Virus record (IMG/VR): IMGVR_UViG_3300028571_002036
Location: 20,613-84,612 of that record
From: a virus
Length of the DNA stretch: 64,000 nt
Direction: 5' to 3' (one strand)
Shown: positions 17,048-25,110 of the stretch, piece after piece
Layout of the letters: the number at the start of each line of letters is the position of its first letter
Position numbering within the stretch: position 1 is the first letter of the stretch
The notes under the pieces: model-generated
Databases searched by the model: none
The model's input: the letters and a program-made list of their open reading frames with translations, nothing else
Told to the model about the DNA's origin: nothing
Position numbers and translations under genes: made by a program

Positions 17048-18808
17048 TTACCTTCCAAATAACCAACCATACTTTTGATAATCATTTCGGGTAGCCTCAT
17101 AATTTTTAGAGTGATTCATCCCCGAATGATTAAATTGTGGTAAAGAAGGATTAAAATATTCGGATTTTTCTTTATTTTCGGTAACAATAGTAGACCAAGA
17201 ATCCAACATTGCTTTTGTATGGTTTACCACCTTAACCAATGAGGGGAATGCCGCTTCCGCAACATAAGTCGCCATTGCAATTGACATAATACAATCATCA
17301 TGGTGACCTTTTTGGTGGTCAGGTCGACCATTGATATAAATAAAAGTCCCCATTTCATTTACCAGCCTACTCGACCTTACTTTAAATTCATGACGGAGGG
17401 ATTCTTCAAAGGAAGCGATGATTTGAACCCTTTTATTGTTAAAATTGATTCCAGGTATTTTTTCTTTAACTCTTGGGTCATATTTCCATTTATTTGACAT
17501 GTCAACCCCATCATAGAAAAAATTTTCATAACCCATTTCTTGAAGTTTTCTTGCCGTTGCAACCCCCATACCACCAGTCAAATCTATAACACACAAGGCA
17601 CTATACATAATACCCCACTTATATGCAATTTCGGCTAATGTATCGGGTGGTAATTTTCCAACAAATTCTAATACTTGTTCTTTTTCATCAAAATCAATAA
17701 TTACAAAACAAGAAAAGTCTTCAGAATCTCCCCGAGAAACATCTATACCCATGACATATTTGTGACCATTTACAGGTTCTTTCCATATCCATAACTGTCC
17801 ACCTATTAATTTGGCACTTGGTTCCTTAATATCATTTTTTTGGATATTCTGTAAAAGTTCAGAATCAAATACATTGTCACCTGAACCTAAAAAGTTACAT
17901 TCTAATTCTTGTGCAACTTTTCTTCTATCATATTTTAGTTTTTTAACCATACTTTCCAACCAAGATGAGCATGGTTTATAACCGTCTTCAATATATTTGT
18001 GTAAAGTATCTAAATTTCTTTCTTTTCTATTTTCAAGTGATAAATCAATAATACTATCTAATGTGTATTCATGTTTGTTAAGAAGGTAATGAACTAAGTC
18101 TTTAGTTTTAACCATATACAAATCTTTGGTATATCTAGGGTCACGATACCAATACATTTCAGTGATTTTGAAATCATTCATACCACGAAGCGCTTGGTCA
18201 TAAATTTCATAGTAAATTGCATCAAAACCATTAGGGGTTGAAATTACAACCACTTTACCTCCTGTAGAAAGAGATGCCATACAAGCCGCCCAAAAATCAC
18301 TATCGGCCTCAATAAAAGCTGCTTCGTCAAAAATTAATGTTGTGGGGGTGTAACCACGAAGTGCATCTTTTGAAGTTGCAACAGCTTTTACTTCACATCC
18401 GTTTGATAATTTAAAGTGACGAGCGGAATTTTTTTCAGGTGCAAACCCTATTCCGACCCAACTTGGCCATTGTTCGGTGAATCCACGGATTTTGTTTGCA
18501 AATTCCACCGAAGTATCTAATTTATTTGCAATTATAAGAACTTTCTCGGGTTTTTCTTTTCTTGCAAATGCTAGTCGTTTACTTGCCCAAGCGGCGGTAA
18601 CTGTCGATACCCCCGCTTGACGATACTTCAGGGCAATATTTTCATTGTACTCCTCATAATCCTCGACAAGTTGAACTTGGTCTTGAAACAATTCCAAAGG
18701 TACATAACGGGAAACCGTATTATCGTAAGTTTGTAAATAAGTCTTCAGCGCATACGGAGTGCTTTTCATGCACTTTTTATACTCAATAATAACTTGTTCT
18801 TTTGTCAT
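17048..18808 (-). CDS. Terminase large subunit (T4 gp17-like)
   Basis: 586 residues. ATPase domain: Walker A-like KYRQAGVST (about 62-70) and Walker B LIFDEAAF (about 155-162), then the coupling motif VVISTPNG. Nuclease domain: GIDVSRGDSEDFS (about 352) and the C-terminal acidic GHHDDCIMS. This is the packaging motor that cuts and pumps DNA through the portal encoded next to it. Length and motif order match gp17. The start is 6 nt from the stop of the upstream gene. Confidence 0.95.
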   Translation of the reverse strand: MTKEQVIIEYKKCMKSTPYALKTYLQTYDNTVSRYVPLELFQDQVQLVEDYEEYNENIALKYRQAGVSTVTAAWASKRLAFARKEKPEKVLIIANKLDTSVEFANKIRGFTEQWPSWVGIGFAPEKNSARHFKLSNGCEVKAVATSKDALRGYTPTTLIFDEAAFIEADSDFWAACMASLSTGGKVVVISTPNGFDAIYYEIYDQALRGMNDFKITEMYWYRDPRYTKDLYMVKTKDLVHYLLNKHEYTLDSIIDLSLENRKERNLDTLHKYIEDGYKPCSSWLESMVKKLKYDRRKVAQELECNFLGSGDNVFDSELLQNIQKNDIKEPSAKLIGGQLWIWKEPVNGHKYVMGIDVSRGDSEDFSCFVIIDFDEKEQVLEFVGKLPPDTLAEIAYKWGIMYSALCVIDLTGGMGVATARKLQEMGYENFFYDGVDMSNKWKYDPRVKEKIPGINFNNKRVQIIASFEESLRHEFKVRSSRLVNEMGTFIYINGRPDHQKGHHDDCIMSIAMATYVAEAAFPSLVKVVNHTKAMLDSWSTIVTENKEKSEYFNPSLPQFNHSGMNHSKNYEATRNDYQKYGWLFGR

Positions 18809-18814
18809 AATTTC

Positions 18815-20104
18815 TTAGTCAGGACGGGAAATTCCCAAACCTGATAAGAAATCTAAACCATCATCTTCGGAATCTTCGTCCGTGTCAAAACTTTCGTATT
18901 CCTCCTTATTTTGTTTTGCAATTGTAATCAACTCACGAAAAGAGTCGGTAGCCTTTGCAATTTTTTTGGTGTCTTCGGAAATTGCATTTCCAACAATTTC
19001 TAAGAATTCCTCAGCAGGGAGTTTATAAAGTTCCATTTGGAACCAATTAATCAAACCTTTGTTTTGTTCATCATAAACTTCATCAGGTAACGCAAAACGA
19101 ATTTTTTCAACAATTTGCGGTCCAATTCTAAGGGACCATGCTTCCATAGGTAAAGTATCGGTTTGACCCATAACTTTTTCACGAGTTGTGGGGTCTTCAG
19201 GTAAACCATAACGACCTTTAGCCTCTTCCAATCCTTTGATTATTTCATGACACACAATGGGAAACAACATCCCGTAAGCTTTAATTACCGTATCGGGAGA
19301 ACTATCACCATCCTCGTCTTCAAAACCATCATCTCCGGCGTCCTCAAGTTCAACCTTCCCAGCAACTCCTTGACCTGTAGCACCCATCATCTCAATCATT
19401 TGTTCCATGGTAAAGTACATAAAATCATTTAAGGACATTATCTCCAAATATGCGGGATAAAGTCTTGGGTCTATTTCATCGAGTTTTTTTCTAATTTCAG
19501 GTTTTTGAAAAAGATAGTGACCTTTTTTTGCTGACCCTTGGATAATTGCGTTGATAATATTTCTCTTATGCTTTTCTAATTCTAAAACTTCTTCAGGGGT
19601 TACCTCATCGATGTCAAAACCTGAGTCAATCATAATCTTTTGAGCGTCCTCTTCGTTTTTTTCCTCTAACTCCTCGGCTTCGTATCTAAAGTTACTAACA
19701 TCGATTGTTTCACGATTCAAATTTGCCTCAACAATAAACCAATCAGAGGGTACTTGGGTATCTTCCAAACAAGCCTCGATTGCCAAGTTTTCCAAAGCAT
19801 CCCTGTGTCTTGATTCAATTTGCATAACTTGGGGTACTTTCTGATACATTTCTGAAATTAACATCCTTCCCAACATTTGAGAATTAATTGTTTCTCTTCC
19901 TGTAACCTCTCGAACTTTGTCCACAACTTGTTTAAATCGGTTTGTAACCAATCTTTGTACATCTTCAGAACCTTTTCCCATTGCAGGATTTTTTGCGTAA
20001 GGACTCTCAGGGTCTCGGAGTTTTCTTTCGAGACTTGGGTCCATACGCTCGGGATAATCCCCGTAATCGATTTGTTCTCGAATTTTTCTATTTTTTGCCA
20101 TCAC
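18815..20104 (-). CDS. Head/packaging-module protein, unknown
   Basis: 429 residues, acidic and helical, with an acidic tail (DTDEDSEDDGLDFLSG). It overlaps the preceding gene by 17 nt and precedes the terminase by 6 nt, so it belongs to the packaging operon. In T4 the slot before gene 17 holds the small terminase gp16, but this protein is too long and shows no clear DNA-binding domain, so I do not assign it. Confidence 0.6.
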   Translation of the reverse strand: MMAKNRKIREQIDYGDYPERMDPSLERKLRDPESPYAKNPAMGKGSEDVQRLVTNRFKQVVDKVREVTGRETINSQMLGRMLISEMYQKVPQVMQIESRHRDALENLAIEACLEDTQVPSDWFIVEANLNRETIDVSNFRYEAEELEEKNEEDAQKIMIDSGFDIDEVTPEEVLELEKHKRNIINAIIQGSAKKGHYLFQKPEIRKKLDEIDPRLYPAYLEIMSLNDFMYFTMEQMIEMMGATGQGVAGKVELEDAGDDGFEDEDGDSSPDTVIKAYGMLFPIVCHEIIKGLEEAKGRYGLPEDPTTREKVMGQTDTLPMEAWSLRIGPQIVEKIRFALPDEVYDEQNKGLINWFQMELYKLPAEEFLEIVGNAISEDTKKIAKATDSFRELITIAKQNKEEYESFDTDEDSEDDGLDFLSGLGISRPD

Positions 20105-20957
20105 GAAGAATACTTTGAATTAGTTGTAATACATCTTTTTTAGCACCTTCCATTTCTTTATTAGAGGCCTTTGGTTTGGGATTTGGTCCTTCGAATGGTT
20201 TTTTACCAGGATGTGCAGGACGAATAGAGGGTCTCGTACCAGGTTTGGTAGTTGGTTTAACAGGTGCAGTTTCAGTTTCTGCCTCACCCATAGATTGTAA
20301 CATCCCTAAATCCCCAATAGGACGACTCATACGAACACTCTTTCCTCTTTTAGATTTTGGTTTGTAAACCGAGCGACGAATGACACCTTGTTCGGCAATC
20401 ATATTCAATATTTCTGTTTTTGTCATTTTTGGTTCTAAATAATTTTCAACCAAAGATACAATTTCTTCTTCAATAAAAAAATCCATCGGAGATTTTCCTT
20501 CCTTTAAACTTTTTTTAACTTGTTTAACACATCTTTCAAACTTGGCGTTTTTCTTAGGACCTAATTGTGCGTGGCATATTGCCCAAGGATTGTTTTCATC
20601 TTTTTCTTCTTCTGACATATCCTCCTTTTTATCAATCTCGGTATCACCTAAATCACCCATACCATCAGGGGCTTGAACTTGGTGTGGTGCTTGAGTGGTG
20701 GCACCACCTTGAGAACTACCCATATAGTCCACATCATCTTCAGTCATCTCAGTTTCAATACGAACATTAATACCTCTTGAAGTTAAATCTTTGAGTTTCT
20801 GTGGTTCCGCTTTTTCAGGGGAAATAATAACAGCACCTTGTTCTAAGATTGCAAGTTTTTCTAAGAGCACATCGATTTGAGTTTCATTTAATTTTACAAC
20901 GGTTGTTGGTGATAACCCCATTTCTACCAATTTAACAATTTTTTCCTTAGTTTTCAT
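20088..20957 (-). CDS. Head-module protein with (I/L)-x-E sites
   Basis: About 290 residues from the ATG at 20957 (8 codons in from a possible upstream start). The N-terminal 40 residues form a helix ending in I-L-E/Q. A second candidate site is M-I-A-E/Q. A Cys pair lies in NPWAICHAQLG...FERCVKQVKK, a motif I have seen in other phage proteins without known function. The C-terminus is Pro/Lys-rich. Probably a head or core protein. Confidence 0.55.
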   Translation of the reverse strand: MKTKEKIVKLVEMGLSPTTVVKLNETQIDVLLEKLAILEQGAVIISPEKAEPQKLKDLTSRGINVRIETEMTEDDVDYMGSSQGGATTQAPHQVQAPDGMGDLGDTEIDKKEDMSEEEKDENNPWAICHAQLGPKKNAKFERCVKQVKKSLKEGKSPMDFFIEEEIVSLVENYLEPKMTKTEILNMIAEQGVIRRSVYKPKSKRGKSVRMSRPIGDLGMLQSMGEAETETAPVKPTTKPGTRPSIRPAHPGKKPFEGPNPKPKASNKEMEGAKKDVLQLIQSILRDGKK

Positions 20958-21342
20958 ATACAACTTTTTTTTCGAACTCAAGAATTAGGTCTTTTTCGTA
21001 AAGTTTATTTTTTACCGATTCTTCTTCTTCACCAAATTTAAACACCAATCGATTGTTTTCATCATACTCTTCAATTTCCCAACCTAAAGCAATAACACCG
21101 TCCATGGCATCGGACATATTGAAATAATCTGAGTTTTGAACAAGTTCCAATTTGACATCTGAGTTTCTAAGTACTCCGACTTTATTGATATGTTCTAATT
21201 TAGGTGGTGTGGGATATCCACCCGAAGGTGACGACTCCCATGAATCACCCCACACATCTAAGTTTTCAGAAAATATAAATTCGTAGAGATTGTTTCCCTT
21301 ATAATCAGGACCTAGTCCATTGATATAAGTTAGATATCTCAT
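20947..21342 (-). CDS. Hypothetical head-module protein
   Basis: 131 residues, mixed beta/alpha, acidic, with no motif recognised. Overlaps both neighbours by a few nt (11 nt downstream, 4 nt upstream), so it is translationally coupled in the head operon. Confidence 0.55.
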   Translation of the reverse strand: MRYLTYINGLGPDYKGNNLYEFIFSENLDVWGDSWESSPSGGYPTPPKLEHINKVGVLRNSDVKLELVQNSDYFNMSDAMDGVIALGWEIEEYDENNRLVFKFGEEEESVKNKLYEKDLILEFEKKVVYEN

Positions 21343-22475
21343 AAAACTATTCCTTCAACAGAGATTTTAATTTGTTTATTTTTATTTTCAAATACCAAAT
21401 TCTTTTTATTTGTTCTACCAACAAATTCAAAATTTGAGTTTTCTTCTAAAAACTTCTTACTTGCCAACTCTTGTTCGATGGTCTCTGATAAAGTTTCAAT
21501 TTTTGAAATAAACGAATTAACTTTTTTCTTGTTTTCATTTTTTCTTTCCTCAAACAACTTTTTTGAAAGTTCTACTTCTGAATCCGTAACCTCAAAATAC
21601 TTACTAAGGACTTTGTCGATATTGCTTTCCCTAACCGAGTTGTAGTCATAGTCTTCAGAACCCATACCTTCCATAGGTTCTTCCATAGAAACTTCATCCT
21701 CAAAATCTAAATCCATTTCAACATCAGCTTCCACATCTTCAAACTTAGACATAATGTCCTCCATGTCCTCAGGGTCTAATTTAGTCAAATCAAGAGCTGA
21801 AAGAACCATGTTAATAACATATTTAATGTCCTCAGAAGACATTCCTTCTTGGTCTTCGAGGGCTCTCATTTTTTGAGTCAATTTACCAGTAAGTTTTTGA
21901 ATTACTTTAAAAGAAACTCTTTCTTCCATATCTTCACCACCTGTCATAGGTTCTTCAGCAGGAACATCCAAATCTAGTTCTGTGTCCATACCTAAATCAA
22001 GTTCATCGTCACCACCCATGTCGTCCATAGGTAGTTCAGGTGCGGGAAGCGCCATTGGTTCTGCGGGAACCGCAGGTGTAACAACTTCAGGTGTTGGTGG
22101 GGTTGGTGTTTTTAAAACAAATTTCTTTTGTTCACCAAACAATTTAACTTCTTCGTTTTGTCCGTTAAGCTCATTGTTTTCTTTAATTATTAAATTTAAC
22201 TTTCTAAGAGCTTGTGAGTATGAGGAGTGATACTTTCTATTTTTCATTGGTTCCATGTAATCTAAAGTGGATTCGTTAATCCCCTTTTTGATAATGTAAC
22301 CTTGTTTTTCTTTTACAATGTGGTAATCCATTCCATCCGGTAAATTAATGGAATATTCTGTTGCACCTTCTTTAATGCCTGTTGATGACGTACGGTAGGT
22401 GGCAATCTCCATAATTCTTTTTAATTTATCGGCTCCTTCGAGTTTTTCGCTACCGATTGCTTTTAATTTTGCCAT
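21339..22475 (-). CDS. Acidic, Pro/Ala-rich head-module protein
   Basis: 378 residues. The N-terminal 125 residues are basic and folded-looking. A Pro/Ala/Thr-rich linker (about 125-150) is followed by an Asp/Glu/Met-rich stretch to about residue 295, then a charged helical tail. The composition resembles the scaffold protein at 10130, so a core or scaffold role is plausible. No family recognised. Confidence 0.55.
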   Translation of the reverse strand: MAKLKAIGSEKLEGADKLKRIMEIATYRTSSTGIKEGATEYSINLPDGMDYHIVKEKQGYIIKKGINESTLDYMEPMKNRKYHSSYSQALRKLNLIIKENNELNGQNEEVKLFGEQKKFVLKTPTPPTPEVVTPAVPAEPMALPAPELPMDDMGGDDELDLGMDTELDLDVPAEEPMTGGEDMEERVSFKVIQKLTGKLTQKMRALEDQEGMSSEDIKYVINMVLSALDLTKLDPEDMEDIMSKFEDVEADVEMDLDFEDEVSMEEPMEGMGSEDYDYNSVRESNIDKVLSKYFEVTDSEVELSKKLFEERKNENKKKVNSFISKIETLSETIEQELASKKFLEENSNFEFVGRTNKKNLVFENKNKQIKISVEGIVL

Positions 22476-22494
22476 GGTTTTTTTTAATTAATTT

Positions 22495-23304
22495 TTAGTT
22501 GTTAAGGCCGTGCATACCCCCTAGTTGTACCGCACTTAAATCGATTACAGTTCCTTGTTTCCCACCATCGGGACCAACAGGAACCCAATCGGCTGGATGT
22601 GGGTATGGAGCAGTGGTTGGTGCAGCATCTCCACAAGTTACACAAGCCTCGGCTTCATACTGAACATTTACATCAAATACACCAAAAGGTGTTGGTGTAG
22701 GTGTTGGAGTTGAAGTTGTCGTTGCCGTAGGACTAGCGGTAATACTTGGAGTTGGTGTTCTTGTGAGGGTCGCTGTTGGGGTGTTGGTAACTGTTGCGGT
22801 ATTAGTGGGGGTAATTGTTTGTGTTGCGGTAATACTTGGTGTTGGTGTCTTGGTAGAACTTGGTGTTTGAGTGACAGTTGAGCTTGGTGTTTGTGTTTGA
22901 GTATTTGTTGGAGTGGTGGTTGGTGTACTAGTATTTGTGGGCGTTGCAGTGGCGGATGAAGTTATACTTGGTGTTGGTGTACGAGAAGCTGTTATACTTG
23001 GTGTTGGAGTCACCGTGTTCGTAGGGGTGTTTGTTGGTGTTCGTGTGGGTGTTGATGTTGGTGATTCCGTTGGTGTTGGTGTTAAGTCTCCCAAACAATC
23101 AACACAATTTTCCCATGGACCATTGAATACTGTTACAATTTGTGCAAGTGGAGTTTCATCAAAAGTAGTAAGGGTCCAACAACCAATGTTTGTTGCCCCT
23201 GCTAATAATTCATAAATTCTACCCGAAACAATTGTAGCTTCAGTAGCTAAATATCTGAAGGGTTGCCCCGTACAAGAAATTCCAATAAAATAATTCAACG
23301 CCAT
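22495..23304 (-). CDS. Virion protein with long Thr-Pro repeat
   Basis: 269 residues. The N-terminal 90 residues have paired cysteines and a beta-rich look ([21 protein letters not shown]). The middle is about 130 residues of T-P-T-x-T-P and related repeats. The C-terminal 55 residues again contain a Cys pair ([11 protein letters not shown]). Such architecture suits an exposed fibre or capsid decoration with an extended stalk. A second Thr-Pro protein occurs at 36248. Preceded by a TATTTATA element. Possibly O-modified; see the oxygenase and glycosyltransferase genes. Confidence 0.6.
   Translation of the reverse strand: MALNYFIGISCTGQPFRYLATEATIVSGRIYELLAGATNIGCWTLTTFDETPLAQIVTVFNGPWENCVDCLGDLTPTPTESPTSTPTRTPTNTPTNTVTPTPSITASRTPTPSITSSATATPTNTSTPTTTPTNTQTQTPSSTVTQTPSSTKTPTPSITATQTITPTNTATVTNTPTATLTRTPTPSITASPTATTTSTPTPTPTPFGVFDVNVQYEAEACVTCGDAAPTTAPYPHPADWVPVGPDGGKQGTVIDLSAVQLGGMHGLNN
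22685..23087 (-). repeat. Thr-Pro coding repeat
   Basis: Degenerate short DNA repeats encoding T-P-(S/T)-x-T units. It is a low-complexity coding repeat, not a CRISPR array: units are irregular and stay in frame. Confidence 0.85.
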
Positions 23305-23315
23305 GGACTTTTTTC

Positions 23316-23323
23316 TATAAATA
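23316..23323 (-). promoter_or_regulatory. TATTTATA element (putative late promoter)
   Basis: Minus-strand TATTTATA 11 nt upstream of the Thr-Pro protein ATG. Confidence 0.5.
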
Positions 23324-23368
23324 TTGTCAGTTAATAATAACTTTAATAAATAAATATCTAAAATGGTA

Positions 23369-24121
23369 TTAATCTACCAATTTTACTTCAACTGATAATT
23401 CTTTGTCTGTTTGACGACTAACAGTATTATAGAGTTTTTCCAACAATCCTGACCTACGAAGGTACTTAAACACCAAATTTTCATAGGAATATTCCCCCTC
23501 TTTTTCGAGTCCCGACTTACGATAATCTTTTAATTTTTTTTTCAGTTTCTCAACTTTTTCTTCGTTGGCTTTGAGTCCTTCTTTTTTGATGTTGGTAATA
23601 AGATTTTCTATTTTGTCTTTCCAACCATCGATTTTGGTCGTTAGAACACCTCTTTCGAGTTGTGGTTTTTCTTTTGAGGGTTTAGAAATCCACTCATCAT
23701 TTAACACCGAATATACTCCCGAGGCAAAATGCATCTCCTGAGAATCTTGTGGGTATAGTTCAACTTCGTAACCAAAAATTTTAATATCGTGTTTGTCGTT
23801 AAATATCTGTTTTTTAAGACCAAATAAATCTCTGTAAAGTTGAGATTGTTTTCCGAATTGTTTGTAATCGATAATAAGATGTAGGTCAAAGTCTGAATAT
23901 TCTGACCAGTTGTAGTTTGATAGACTACCTGTTAGGACTACATCTTCAACTTCCAAGTCATCTATTAATGTATCGCCAAATGCTTCGGCAATTTTCATAA
24001 GAGCGTCTCTTACTTTTGGTTTAATCACCGCTTCTGAGGCATCGTCATAGTTTTCCCATACCTTTGGGTTAAGGGTGTCTCTAACTGTGAAGCTCTGAAG
24101 TATGGTTGATAGTTGGGCCAT
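23369..24121 (-). CDS. Nucleotidyltransferase-fold protein
   Basis: 250 residues. The segment [24 protein letters not shown] (about residues 63-86) is the GS-x(n)-SDxD signature of the DNA polymerase-beta-type nucleotidyltransferase superfamily. A third acidic strand could be EVELYP. Charged coiled helices fill the C-terminus. Members transfer NMPs to nucleotides, RNA ends or proteins; the substrate here is unknown. A TATTTATC element sits exactly 4 nt before the ATG. Confidence 0.75.
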   Translation of the reverse strand: MAQLSTILQSFTVRDTLNPKVWENYDDASEAVIKPKVRDALMKIAEAFGDTLIDDLEVEDVVLTGSLSNYNWSEYSDFDLHLIIDYKQFGKQSQLYRDLFGLKKQIFNDKHDIKIFGYEVELYPQDSQEMHFASGVYSVLNDEWISKPSKEKPQLERGVLTTKIDGWKDKIENLITNIKKEGLKANEEKVEKLKKKLKDYRKSGLEKEGEYSYENLVFKYLRRSGLLEKLYNTVSRQTDKELSVEVKLVD

Positions 24122-24125
24122 CTGA

Positions 24126-24133
24126 GATAAATA
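24126..24133 (-). promoter_or_regulatory. TATTTATC element, 4 nt from ATG
   Basis: Minus-strand variant of the TATTTATA element with the recurrent 4-nt spacing to the start codon of the nucleotidyltransferase gene. Confidence 0.5.
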
Positions 24134-24141
24134 CCTCCTTG

Positions 24142-24384
24142 TTAGAGTTTGGTGTATTTAAATTTTTTGGCAATATCACTTGAAAAGTATTTCCCTTGAG
24201 ATTCTGCCATTCTAAACTTTGTGTAGGTTTGATGTGGAACTTCATTATATTGGTATTTTGTTCCATTTTTAAATTCTACGACCATTTCTTTTGACTCCGT
24301 ATCATAGACACTTTTAATGATTGTTGTTGAATCAATCTCATTGATGATTTTTGTTCCGTCTATAGTTTCTTTTTTTACTCCCAT
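24142..24384 (-). CDS. KTSC-domain protein
   Basis: 80 residues. The run from IDSTTIIKSVYDTESKEM, then EFKNGTKYQYNEVP, then ESQGKYFSSDI follows the KTSC domain, a short beta domain frequent in phages and next to lysyl-tRNA synthetases. The molecular role is unknown. Close upstream of the nucleotidyltransferase gene on the same strand. Confidence 0.75.
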   Translation of the reverse strand: MGVKKETIDGTKIINEIDSTTIIKSVYDTESKEMVVEFKNGTKYQYNEVPHQTYTKFRMAESQGKYFSSDIAKKFKYTKL

Positions 24385-24443
24385 TGTAAAGATGTTTTTA
24401 TAAGTTAATTTACTAGTGTATTGTTAATTGATAAATACAAAAA

Positions 24444-24465
24444 ACCCCCAACTTACGCGGAGGGT
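24444..24465 (-). terminator. Intrinsic terminator
   Basis: On the minus strand ACCCTCC pairs with GGGGGT and is followed by a T run, directly after the stop of the UVR protein gene. Confidence 0.65.
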
Positions 24466-24486
24466 CAAAAACAGGGTCTTTGATTA

Positions 24487-24912
24487 TTAGGAAAGTTTCT
24501 TTATTTCATCTCTTAATTGAATTGCTTTTTCATAGTCTTGTTGGTCAACTGCTTTTGTCAGTTGTAAGTTAAGGTCTTCAAGTTTAACTTTATTGTCTTC
24601 CAAGTTTTTAATCTTGTCACGAAGCTCCACCGCTTTTTCAAACTCTTGAAGGTTCACCGCATTTTGGAGTTCTTTTCTAAGACGCTCCAAGGTATTTTGT
24701 TCTTCGGGTTGTGGAGTGTTCCCGTAGGTTGACCTAAAAATCGTGGTGAATTGAATCATACCATCTTCAGAGGTAAAGGTTTCTTTTGACCAATCACCAT
24801 TCTCATCCTTACCATTCTCTTTTTGCGTTTTACCTTTAAAGATAAATGGGTCTTGGTTTAACAGTGAGTTAAAAAGGTTGTCAAATTCATTAAATAATTT
24901 TCTTCTAAACAT
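24487..24912 (-). CDS. UVR-domain protein, possible Clp adaptor (McsA-like)
   Basis: 141 residues. Two UVR motifs lie in tandem: about 85-108 (NAVNLQEFEKAVELRDKIKN) and about 115-140 (AVDQQDYEKAIQLRDEI). UVR motifs mediate contacts in UvrB/UvrC and in ClpC/McsA. The neighbour, transcribed divergently from a shared 198-bp region, is a ClpC-type unfoldase that also has a UVR motif, so an adaptor or regulator of that unfoldase is the best guess. No Cys zinc fingers of McsA and no kinase partner are seen. Confidence 0.7.
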   Translation of the reverse strand: MFRRKLFNEFDNLFNSLLNQDPFIFKGKTQKENGKDENGDWSKETFTSEDGMIQFTTIFRSTYGNTPQPEEQNTLERLRKELQNAVNLQEFEKAVELRDKIKNLEDNKVKLEDLNLQLTKAVDQQDYEKAIQLRDEIKKLS

Positions 24913-24979
24913 TTTTTGTATTTTTTAATTTTTTTATTTGAACCTGATAAGTCAATCCCCGTACCAAATCAAAATAACT

Positions 24980-24990
24980 GACAAAATGTC
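24980..24990. promoter_or_regulatory. Inverted repeat GACA-N3-TGTC, operator candidate 1
   Basis: Perfect 4-3-4 palindrome between the divergent UVR and clpC genes. The same palindrome with a different spacer recurs 41 bp to the right. Confidence 0.5.
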
Positions 24991-25020
24991 TGAATTAGTT
25001 TTATTTAGAAATATTTTTAT

Positions 25021-25031
25021 GACATCTTGTC
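25021..25031. promoter_or_regulatory. Inverted repeat GACA-N3-TGTC, operator candidate 2
   Basis: Second perfect copy, centre-to-centre 41 bp (about four helical turns) from the first, upstream of the clpC promoter. A further half site TGACA lies at 25049-25053. Confidence 0.5.
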
Positions 25032-25057
25032 AATTACTAACAAAATTCTGACAGGGG

Positions 25058-25089
25058 TTTGGAATTGTCCTTTTTTTGATTAACCTTTG
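25058..25089 (+). promoter_or_regulatory. Bacteroidota-type promoter of the clpC-like gene
   Basis: TTTG (25058-25061), 20 bp, then AACCTTTG (25082-25089), one base off the TAnnTTTG consensus, 21 nt before the ATG. Confidence 0.55.
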
Positions 25090-25110
25090 TACAAATCAAT
25101 TCTATAAATT

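Noticed and set aside
18815-20104. Small terminase subunit
   Set aside because: Position fits, but the protein is 429 residues and acidic without a visible DNA-binding domain.
22685-23215. Repeat array and a plus-strand Val/Gly-rich ORF opposite the Thr-Pro protein
   Set aside because: The repeats are irregular in-frame codon repeats, not CRISPR, and the Val/Gly ORF is simply the complement of Thr-Pro codons.
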